64,000 nucleotides of DNA from an uncultured Clostridia bacterium (GTDB taxonomy: Bacteria > Bacillota > Clostridia > TANB77 > CAG-508): assembly GCA_928721915.1 (NCBI GenBank), contig CAKMVZ010000001.1:608024-672023 (forward strand), given 5' to 3'. The notes under the pieces were generated by a model. It searched no databases. It was not told the origin of the DNA and saw nothing but the letters and a program-made list of their open reading frames with translations. This document shows, in pieces, positions 56,522-64,000 of the stretch (positions are counted from its first letter, which is position 1; the number at the start of each line of letters is the position of its first letter). The position numbers were made by a program, and so were the translations under genes.

Positions 56522-57601
56522 ATGGGAGAAAATTCAGAAAAGAAAAAAGCTTTAGAGGCAGCTATGAGCCAGATAGAAAAACAATTTGGAAAAGGATCAG
56601 TAATGAAACTTGGAGAATGTAAACAAATGGATGTTGAATCAATTTCAACTGGTTCTTTGAGTTTAGATATAGCATTAGGAATTGGAGGAATTCCTAGAGG
56701 AAGAATAGTAGAAATATATGGTCCTGAATCTTCAGGAAAAACGACATTAGCTTTACATGCAATAGCAGAAGCGCAAAAAAATGGTGGAGAGGCAGCTTTT
56801 ATAGATGCAGAGCATGCTTTAGACCCAATTTATGCTAGAAATTTAGGTGTTGATATTGATAATTTAATAGTAGCTCAACCAGATACAGGAGAGCAAGCTT
56901 TGGAAATAGCAGAAGCTTTAATTAGAAGTGGAGCAATAGATATAATAGTAGTAGACTCTGTTGCAGCTTTAGTTCCGAAAGCAGAAATTGATGGAGATAT
57001 GGGAGATAGTCATATAGGGCTTCAAGCAAGACTTATGTCTCAAGGATTAAGAAAATTAGCTGGTGCTGTAAATAAAACAAAAACAATAGTTGTATTTATA
57101 AATCAATTAAGAGAAAAAGTTGGTATAATGTTTGGAAATCCAGAAACAACTCCGGGTGGTAGAGCTTTAAAATTTTATGCATCAGTTAGAATGGATATAA
57201 GAAAAGTAGAAAATATTAAAGTAAATGGAGAAGTTGTAGGAAGTAGAACAAGAGTAAAAGTTGTTAAAAACAAAGTCGCTCCTCCATTTAGAGAAGCTGA
57301 ATTTGATATAGTTTACGGTAAAGGAATTTCAAAAGAAGGAAATATTTTAGATTTAGCTGTAAATCTTGATATAATTAATAAGAGTGGATCATGGTTTAGT
57401 TATAATGGTGATAAAATTGGGCAAGGTAGAGAAAATGTAAAAGCATATTTGGCTGAAAATCCAGACATTATGGATGAAGTTGAGAAAAAAATTAGGGATA
57501 ATTTTAATAAAGCTTTTGAAAATGCTCTAGCAGAAGATGGAAAAGAAGAGGATCAAGAAGACAGTGAAACAGAAGAATTTGTAGATGATACTGAAGAATA
57601 A
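56522..57601 (+). CDS. recA: Recombinase RecA
   Basis: A 359-residue RecA. ATG 56522 is preferred to 56516 because AAGGAG ends only one base before the latter. The Walker A GPESSGKTTLALHAIAEAQ, the LexA co-protease and DNA-binding loop region QARLMSQGLRKLAGAVNKT, and NPETTPGGRALKFYASVRMD are present; the C-terminus is the usual acidic tail. SOS control is indicated by the box upstream. recX follows after 88 bases. No CGG+1 site in this highly conserved gene. Confidence 0.97.
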   Translation: MGENSEKKKALEAAMSQIEKQFGKGSVMKLGECKQMDVESISTGSLSLDIALGIGGIPRGRIVEIYGPESSGKTTLALHAIAEAQKNGGEAAFIDAEHALDPIYARNLGVDIDNLIVAQPDTGEQALEIAEALIRSGAIDIIVVDSVAALVPKAEIDGDMGDSHIGLQARLMSQGLRKLAGAVNKTKTIVVFINQLREKVGIMFGNPETTPGGRALKFYASVRMDIRKVENIKVNGEVVGSRTRVKVVKNKVAPPFREAEFDIVYGKGISKEGNILDLAVNLDIINKSGSWFSYNGDKIGQGRENVKAYLAENPDIMDEVEKKIRDNFNKAFENALAEDGKEEDQEDSETEEFVDDTEE

Positions 57602-57609
57602 ATTTTAAA

Positions 57610-57650
57610 GTGGCAGGGGAAAATAAGAAAATTTTCTGCCACATTTTATT
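57610..57650 (+). terminator. Hairpin between recA and recX
   Basis: GTGGCAG pairs with CTGCCAC, then a T-rich tract; partial termination would lower recX relative to recA. Confidence 0.65.
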
Positions 57651-57689
57651 TTACATAAGAAAATAAATTTAAATATGGAGAATTTTATT

Positions 57690-58163
57690 ATGGATTTTAC
57701 AAGTAAGGAAAAATTAGAAAAAGCAGAAGAACTTGATAAATTAAAATCAAAAGTATTAAAATATGTTTTATATAAAAAAAGAACAGAGTCAGAAGTAAGA
57801 GAAAAGTTTTCTGATGTAGATGAAGTACTTTTAGAAGATGTTACAGATTTTTTAAAAGAATATAATTATATTAATGATGAAGAATATATTCAAAGAAGCA
57901 TTTCTGAATTTAAAGCATTAAAGAATCTTTCTATAAAAGAAATAAATTATAAATTATTGCAAAAAGGTATTAACAAAAATTTACTTGAAACTTACATTTC
58001 TGAACATTATGATGAAATTTTAGATTTTGAAAAACAATCAGCTAAAAATATTTTTATGAAAAAAAGTAAAAGTATGGAAGTTCAAGATATTAAAGATTTT
58101 TTATATAAAAAAGGATATAAAAGTGAAAGTATAAATTATGTATTTGATGAATTAAATATATAA
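57690..58163 (+). CDS. recX: Regulatory protein RecX
   Basis: A 157-residue modulator that binds RecA filaments. ATG 57690 lies eight bases after GGAG. Three-helix repeat units are visible: VLKYVLYKKRTESEVREKF, LKEYNYINDEEYIQRSISE and VQDIKDFLYKKGYKSESINY. Position directly after recA is the usual one. Sequence is Lys/Glu rich and without CGG. Confidence 0.9.
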   Translation: MDFTSKEKLEKAEELDKLKSKVLKYVLYKKRTESEVREKFSDVDEVLLEDVTDFLKEYNYINDEEYIQRSISEFKALKNLSIKEINYKLLQKGINKNLLETYISEHYDEILDFEKQSAKNIFMKKSKSMEVQDIKDFLYKKGYKSESINYVFDELNI

Positions 58164-58352
58164 TTATGAAATTTTTTTAAAGAAGAATCATGTTAAAAAT
58201 ATTTAATAAATTTGTTATAAAATTGTTGCTTAATTTTTATATAAATGATAAAATTGCTATGAATAGAATAATTAATATTTTTATAATTTTTACAAAGGAA
58301 TGACCAAAAGATTTATTTAATATTACTATTAAATATAGCAGAGGTGAAATAT

Positions 58353-60385
58353 ATGGAATTAAAGTTAACAAATGACGAACTAGAATTAATTAAATATTAT
58401 AGAGAAGAGGCTTTTAAAAAGATTAATCAAATGTTAGTTACAGATAGCAGGACTGATATTGCTATTTTAAGTGATGAACAAGATGATGAAAAAATTGTAT
58501 ATGATAAAGAAAATGTTATTAGAAATTTAGAAACAGCAAAAAATATATATGAAATAATATATAGAGAATATCTTAGAAAAGGAATAAAAAAAGATTGGAA
58601 TTTTTATTTAATTTCTAACATTTCAGAAGTTCAAAAATTAAAAAATGAGCCATATATTGATAAGTTTTTGTTATTAAATTCTAAAGAATTATTAAATAAT
58701 CAAGATTTGATTTTAAATAGTAATCAGGTTATTATAAATGTTTTAGGAGATAGTGAAATTCCATATATTGAATTAGAAAATATATTAAAAAATGGAAAAA
58801 ATGAAATCCTTGTGTCATTATTTACAAAGCAAATTGATATTAAGGAGACAGAAAATATAAAAATTAATAATAAAGAAATCCGTTCATATGATTTAAAAAT
58901 AGAAAAACAAGAATTACAAGAAATGACGTTTGATGATAAAACTGCTTTATATAATTATATAATTTCTAATAGTGATTTAATAAATTCAACATTAGTTACT
59001 TCAACTAATTTAGAAGAAGAAAATATAAATAATTATGAAGAAATAAGAGAATTAGAGAAAAAAGTTTCTGATTTAGAGTTAGAAATTAATAATAAAGAGA
59101 TAGAAGGAGATTACGGAGAATCTCAAAAAGAATTAGATGAAATAAATTTAGAAAAATTAAATAAAAAGTTAGAAAATTTAAAAACTCGTTCAGCTGAAAT
59201 TTTTGAAGAAATAAAGAAAAATACTAAAATTGTTACAGATTGGAAGAAAAATGTAACAGTATATTTAATGGCTGAATGTAGTGATATACAAAAAAAGGTT
59301 TTAAGTAAAATGGAAGAAGAAAATAATTTAGAGCTTGAAAGAGTTAAAAATTATGAAATAAAAGAGAGAATAAAAACTGAAGATTTAAAAAAACAAAAGC
59401 TAGAAGAAATTTTACAAGAAGTAAAAAACGGATGCATGGATAATGAAGTTTTAGTTAAAAGATTGATTTCTGATATAAATAGATTGCTTACAAGACAACA
59501 ATATTTTGCTAAAATTGCAGGCTCAATGGATGCTTCTTATTCTGCTTTAAATAATAGTTTTGAGATGAAAAAAAATGCAGAAGAATTAGAATATTTAATA
59601 AATGAAATTAAAATTAAAGTAGAAGAAATTGAAGAAAGTAAAATACAAAAGAAAAAACTGAAAAGCTTTTTAAAAGTATCTCAAGTAAATAATCAAATAA
59701 CAATATTAATAAATTATCTTAACAATCCTAAAACTATAGCTATTAAGCAAAAGATGAATAGGTTTGATGAAATGATTGTAGTTGAGGAAAATGAACTAAA
59801 AAGAAATATTGCAAAAACTATACTTGAGATTAGAGGGAGAGGCAGAACTAAAAAAATTAAGAGATGATACAAAAATTATTGAAGAATAAAGGACCAATTT
59901 CAAGATTTTTTGGAATATTTACAGGCAAAAATAGATTAGATGATTTTATGTTAGATCAAATTGTTATAAAGAGAAAATTCTATTAAAAAAACTTTATCAA
60001 AAAAATTAAGATTAGATTTTAATTATAGTATACAATGAACTTTTGGGCAGAAATAAGAATGTTTATAAAAGATAATCAAGACGATGAGCTTGTTGCAGAA
60101 GATATAATGGTATTAAAAGATTTAGAAAATCAAATAAAGAAAAATTTTGTTATTATAGAAAGTAAAGTAAATGATATCATAGAAGAAAAAGAAAGTAAAA
60201 ATTTACCTATAGGAACAAGATTATCAAAAAGAGAATTAATTGAAATTGAAACATATAGATTTTTAAATAAATATGGATATGATGTAGGAGATAAATCAGA
60301 ATCAAAAGAACCTGTATATACTGATACTACACCAAAGGAAATAGCAAGAATATCTGAATATATTAAAACATCTGGTATATTATAA
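58353..60385 (+). CDS. Large coiled-coil protein of unknown function; frame errors after 59.84 kb
   Basis: ATG 58353 follows AGAGGTG. About 670 residues if corrected. The first 160 residues are mixed alpha/beta (SNQVIINVLGDSEIPYIELE); then long coiled coils (NNYEEIRELEKKVSDLELEI; LEKLNKKLENLKTRSAEIFE). The frame is sound to about 59840, after which five single-base duplications (near 59841, 59886, 59979, 60037 and 60047) interrupt it. Removing them gives EDKGPISRFFGIFTGKNRLD and SIHELLAEIRMFIKDNQDDE and ends at 60385. The final part may be membrane- or envelope-related, but I do not recognise the family. The errors are of the tail type, not CGG+1. Confidence 0.6.
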
Positions 60386-60396
60386 TTTTAAAAATT

Positions 60397-60432
60397 AAGG
60401 GGCATGTATAAAAATAAAAACATGTCCCTTTT
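60397..60432 (+). terminator. Terminator
   Basis: AGGGGCATGT pairs with ACATGTCCCTT, then TTTGTTT. The 250 bases to trpS hold only A/T-rich leader DNA with a weak promoter (TATAAT near 60512). Confidence 0.8.
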
Positions 60433-60687
60433 GTTTAAAAATATATATTAATTAATATACGAAAGTGATATTAATTTACATAAAATTACTATACATTTAA
60501 AAAGATTTATGTTATAATAAATGCGTTCTATTAAGTAGATTAGAAAGATTTATGGAAAATTTTAATTAAATTAAAATGTAAATTGTTTTAATTTTAAAAT
60601 TATTATATAAAAAAGGTTTATAGATATCCTTTAAAAATCTAAATATTATATAGAGAAAGTATAATTTTTATTATATAGAGGTAATAT

Positions 60688-61706
60688 ATGGAAAATAAAA
60701 TAATTTTAACTGGAGATAGACCAACAGGAAAATTACATATTGGTCATTATTTTGGTTCTTTAATAAATAGAGTTAAACTTCAAAATGATTATGAAACATA
60801 TATTGAAATTGCTGATGTTCAAGCTTTAACAGATAATTTTAATAATCCAGAAAAAGTAAGAAAAAATGTAAGAGAAGTAGTTTTAGATTATTTATCAGTT
60901 GGGATTGATCCAAATAAATCTACTATTTTTATACAATCCATGATTCCTGAAATTGCAGAACTTACAGTCTTTTTATTCAAATTTAGTTACTATAGCGAAG
61001 GCTTTGAAAGAAATCCAACTGTAAAAAACAGAGATAGCTCAAAAAAGAGATATTTTTGGTGGAAAGCGTAACATATGGATTTTTAGGTTATCCAGTAAGC
61101 CAAGCAGCAGATATTACAGCTTTTCATGCTTCTTTAATACCAGTTGGAGAAGATCAATTACCTTTAATTGAACAATGTAGAGAAATAGTTAGAAAGTTTA
61201 ATAGTATTTATGGAGAAGGTTTTAATTGAACCTGAAGCAGTTTTATCTAAAACAAAAAGAATAAAAGGGTTAGATGGAAATGAAAAAATGGGGTAAGTCT
61301 TTAGGAAATGCAATTTATATTTCAGACTCTGAAGAAGAAATAACCAAAAAGGTAATGAGTGCAGTAACAGATCCAAATAGAATTAAAAAAACTGATTTAG
61401 GTAATCCTGATATTTTGCATGGTAGCATATTATCATAATCTTTTTACTGAAAAAAATGAATGTGAAAATATTTGTGAAGAATGTAAAAAGGGACAAAGAG
61501 GATGTGTTGCATGTAAAAAAGAATTAGCTCATAACATAATAGAATTTTTAAGACCAATGAGAGAAAAAAGAGCTTATTATGAGGCAAGACCAGAAGAGGT
61601 AGATAAAATAATTTTAGAAGGTACTAAAAAGGCAAGAGAAAAAAGGCAAAAGAAACAATGCAAGATGTAAAAAAAAGCAATGAGATGAGATTATTTTCAA
61701 GAATAA
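60688..61706 (+). CDS. trpS: Tryptophanyl-tRNA synthetase, frame broken by single-base duplications
   Basis: A class I synthetase. The HIGH motif is in GKLHIGHYFGSLINR and the KMSKS-like loop reads KMGKS once an extra G near 61295 is removed. At least eight +1 duplications are needed: three between 60970 and 61010 that cancel each other, then near 61025 (A), 61062 (G), 61218 (G), 61295 (G), 61420 (T) and more at the end. Corrected pieces include YGFLGYPVSQAADITAFHAS and GNPDICMVAYYHNLF. These are homopolymer-type errors without any CGG, so I treat the gene as intact in the organism and the sequence as faulty here. Confidence 0.85.
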
Positions 61707-61764
61707 AAATTATTAAAAAAATACTAATCTTTGCTAAAAATTGAAAAGGAAAGAGAAGATTAAA

Positions 61765-63057
61765 ATGTTTGTTGATTATGTTAAGATAATTATTAAATCT
61801 GGAGATGGCGGAAATGGTGCAAACTCTTTTAGAAGAGAAAAATATGTTGCAGCAGGTGGACCAGATGGCGGAGATGGCGGAGACGGAGGAAGTATTTTTT
61901 TTGAAGTTGATAAAGATGCTAATACTCTTATAAATTTTAGATATAATAGAAAATATAAAGCAGAAAAATGGAAAACCAGGTTCACGGAAATCGTTTGTTT
62001 TTGGTAAAAAAGGTGCAGATTTAGTTTTAAAAGTCCCAAAAGGAACAGTTAATTAAAGATTTTGAAACAGGAAAGATAATTTGCGATTTGTCTCAAGATA
62101 ATCAAAAAGAACTTGTTTTAAGAGGTGGAAAAGGTGGAAAAGGAAATGTGCATTTTGCAACATCAACTAGACAAGTTCCAGATTTTGCAATAGATGGTGA
62201 AAAAGGAAAAGAAGTAGAAGTTGTTCTTGAATTAAAATCAATTGCTGATGTTGGTTTAGTAGGTTTTCCAAATGCTGGAAAATCAACTCTTTTATCAGTA
62301 GTAACAGCTGCTACTCCCAAAATTGCAGATTATCCTTTTACAACCTATTGATCCAAACTTAGGAGTTGTAAAAACAAAATCAGGAGAAAGTTTTATAATA
62401 GCTGATATTCCAGGAATTATAGAAGGGGCAAGCGAAGGTATAGGTTTAGGTTTAAAATTTTTAAGACATGTTGAAAGAACAAGACTTTTACTTCATGTAA
62501 TAGATGTATCAGGTTTAAATGGGAGAAAAGCCAGTTCAAGATTTTGAACAAATAAATAATGAACTTGAAAAATATAGTGATAAACTAATTAATAAAAAAC
62601 AAATTGTAGTTGCAAATAAAATTGATATTATGCAGGATAGATCAGAACTAGAAGAATTAAAGAAAAAAGCTAAAGAAAAAAACTTAGAATTTTTTGAAAT
62701 TTCTGGAGCTACAAGACAAGGTGTAGATGAACTTATGGAACATCTTGCTAAAGTTTTAAAAACATTACCAAAAGAAGATATTTTCGATAATGAAGAAAAA
62801 ATAGTTTATACTTTAGAAGAAAAAGATGGTTTCACTATTGAAAAAATAGAGAGAAAATGAATATTATATTTCTGGTCCAGATGTTGAAAATTTAATGAGA
62901 AGAATAAATATTTCAGATAACGAATCTTTTTGCCATATATGCAAAAAATGTATAAAAAAACCTGGGCATAGAAGATGCCTTAATAGAAAAAGGGAGTTCG
63001 CGAAGGGGATACAGTAAGGATATTAGACTGGCACTCTCGAATATTACAGGTAGGCGA
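61765..63057 (+). CDS. obgE: GTPase Obg/CgtA, frame broken; probable CGG+1 site
   Basis: Essential ribosome-associated GTPase. The Gly-rich Obg fold opens with KIIIKSGDGGNGANSFRREK, the G1 loop is GFPNAGKSTLLSVVTAATPK, and G3 is DIPGIIEGAS; a C-terminal OCT domain follows (YISGPDVENLMRRINIS). Frames are interrupted by duplications (near 61967, 62055, 62343, 62519, 62857 and later). At 61985 an in-frame TCA C GGA fits the CGG+1 type: skipping the C gives KPGSGNR, with the spacing of Bacillus Obg. Because other errors lie nearby this site is only probable. The end is expected near 63057 (LEYYR then TAG). Confidence 0.85.
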
Positions 63058-63170
63058 GAGCCAGAAGCAGCAATCTGCACTTTTTTATTCCTACGTAATC
63101 AAATCAACGTACAAGGAGTACGTCCTCTTCAATTACTCCGTCATAAAAAAGTACATCTTATAACTTTTTG
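63020..63170 (+). repeat. GC-richer imperfect palindromes after obgE
   Basis: A hairpin CTCTCG...CGAGAG lies at 63034-63060, over the obgE stop. Next, about 80 bases at 63083-63163 form an imperfect inverted repeat: TGCACTTTTTTAT on the left matches ATAAAAAAGTACA on the right, with GTAAT/ATTAC and CGTAC/GTACG pairs inside. Base composition is unlike the neighbouring DNA. Could end transcription in both directions or be a structured or mobile piece. Confidence 0.5.
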
Positions 63171-63240
63171 TTAGAGTAATGGAAAAGTACAATAATTATT
63201 TAAAATATAAAACCATAATATTTGAAAGGAATTAAAAAAT

Positions 63241-63494
63241 GGAAGAAAATTTAGAAGAAGAAATTGAAAAAAATTAAATCTAGAAATAAAAAAGTTGAAT
63301 TAGATAAAGCATGGGAAACTAGTTGGATTAGAAGAATCTGTATATGTATATTAACATATATTATTGTTGTTATTTATTCATATATGATAAATAGTATAAG
63401 TAATATATGGTTTAGTTCATTAGTACCTGTTATTGGTTTTGCATTATCAACAGCATCGTTAAAATTTATTAGAAGAATTTGGGAAGAAAAATAA
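63241..63494 (+). CDS. Small two-helix membrane protein, one frame error
   Basis: MEENLEEEIEKK at the start, then KSRNKKVELDKAWETSWIRR, and two hydrophobic helices (ICICILTYIIVVIYSYMI; LVPVIGFALSTASLKFI). I know this shape from many Firmicutes: a conserved 70-80 residue protein with the VExDKAWETS signature and unknown function. The A-run near 63270 has the wrong length, so the ATG at 63241 and the rest are in different frames; this belongs to the tail errors. Confidence 0.65.
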
Positions 63495-63497
63495 ATA

Positions 63498-64000
63498 ATG
63501 AAAGTCGCTTTTTATACTTTGCGGGTTGCAAAGTAAATTCTTATGAAACAAATGGAATGATACAAAAATTTAAAGAAGCAGGATATGAAATTGTAGATTA
63601 TTTCAGAAAAAGCTGATATTTATAATTATAACATACTTGTACTGTAACAAGTATTGCAGATAAAAAAATCAAGACAATTTTTAAGACAAGCTAAAAAAGT
63701 TAAATTCACAATTCAGTAGTAGTTGCAGTTGGTTGTTATGTTCAAGTAGCTAAGGAAAAAATTAGAAAAAATTCCAGAAATTGATTTTATGCCTTGGAAC
63801 AAACGAAAAACCAAATATTGTTTCTTATGTTGAGAAATTTTTAAAAAATAAGAAAAAAGAAAACAATATAGAAGATGTTTTTAAAAATCCAGAATATTCA
63901 GATTTTGGAGACATTACATATACAGAAAAAACAAGAGCTGTAATAAAAGTCCAAGATGGCTGTGATAGATTTTGTTCATATTGTATTATTCCATATGCTA
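63498..64000 (+). CDS. mtaB: tRNA threonylcarbamoyladenosine methylthiotransferase, N-terminal part, frame broken
   Basis: A radical-SAM MiaB-family enzyme making ms2t6A37 in tRNA. Corrected start MKVAFYTLGCKVNSYETNGM; the UPF0004 cysteines and VVVAVGCYVQVAKE follow, then the radical-SAM cluster CDRFCSYCIIPYA at the window edge. In-frame CGG at 63522 (TTG C GGG T) fits a CGG+1 site plus one duplicated G, giving TLGCKVN. Other breaks near 63600-63790 are tail-type duplications. The gene runs out of the window. Confidence 0.82.

Noticed and set aside
1..64000. DGR reverse transcriptase or template repeat in this window
   Set aside because: No reverse transcriptase motif (such as YxDD in a fitting ORF) and no second copy of either variable region was found.
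1..64000. tRNA genes, including a candidate four-base-decoding tRNA-Gly
   Set aside because: No cloverleaf was found in intergenic DNA other than the tRNA-like part of tmRNA; the proposed tRNA must be elsewhere.

Overview
The window looks like chromosome from an endospore-forming, low-GC (mid-to-high twenties percent by eye) anaerobic member of the Clostridia, probably an uncultured gut-type lineage. Evidence: sporulation and germination genes (spoIVA, a SipL-like gene, spoIIID, yunB, gerA/gerB/gerC-type genes), prepilin-like surface proteins with diversity-generating-retroelement style variable ends, heavy use of AGA/GGA/TTA-type codons, strong TTGACA-N17-TATAAT promoters and Shine-Dalgarno sites. 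I do not name a species.

MAIN OBSERVATION. In 20 genes the reading frame is broken at 27 places, and every break has the same form: one extra C directly before an in-frame glycine codon, so that the ribosome meets an in-frame CGG (CGGA 20 times, CGGT 6, CGGC 1). Skipping one base (+1), or reading CGGN as a four-base Gly codon, restores a full-length protein at a conserved Gly. Affected genes include essential ones (aspS, carA, carB, dapB, purA, mreB, pyrH, tsaC/sua5) and occur on both strands. About 60 other CGG trinucleotides lie out of frame inside genes and none is linked to a frame break. No native gene uses CGG as arginine; the only two Arg-CGG codons are in purB, which looks foreign in codon use. 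The frame dependence argues for translation (frameshifting or quadruplet decoding) rather than sequencing error. Below, 'CGG+1 site at X' means the extra C is at X.

LAYOUT. 0-0.8 kb: end of pyrB and pyrI. 0.9-3.0 kb: Cys-rich micro-protein and a prepilin-like protein with a GC-rich hypervariable C-terminus. 3.0-5.2 kb: T-box leader and aspS. 5.2-8.8 kb: triple hairpin repeat, unknown gene, greA, small HTH regulator, second prepilin-like gene. 8.8-13.4 kb: carAB behind a leader-peptide attenuator. 13.5-17.3 kb: broken ORF6N gene, tmRNA, membrane-anchored protein, foreign-looking purB. 17.3-22.2 kb: yybP-ykoY-like (Mn2+) riboswitch, dapA, dapB, Ca2+/Mn2+ P-type ATPase. 22.2-25.0 kb: composite repeat and third prepilin-like gene. 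25.2-31.8 kb: Sel1 protein, ger operon (minus strand), small anchored protein, spoIVA. 31.8-33.7 kb: second composite repeat and a broken Rpn-family nuclease gene. 33.7-40.9 kb: rpsB-tsf, S66 peptidase, purA, LCP protein, Sua5. 40.9-46.0 kb: polysaccharide genes. 46.0-50.6 kb: degenerate metallo-beta-lactamase-fold protein, holin-like protein, DUF421-DUF4363 pair, mreB/mbl. 50.6-58.2 kb: pyrH, spoIIID, veg-like, SipL-like, yunB, solute-binding protein, SOS-box recA, recX. 58.3-64.0 kb: coiled-coil protein, trpS, obgE, small membrane protein, start of mtaB.

From about 59.84 kb to the end there is a second and different problem: frequent single-base duplications, mostly in short homopolymers, that break almost every gene. 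I read this as poor consensus quality, perhaps near a contig end, and keep it apart from the CGG+1 pattern.
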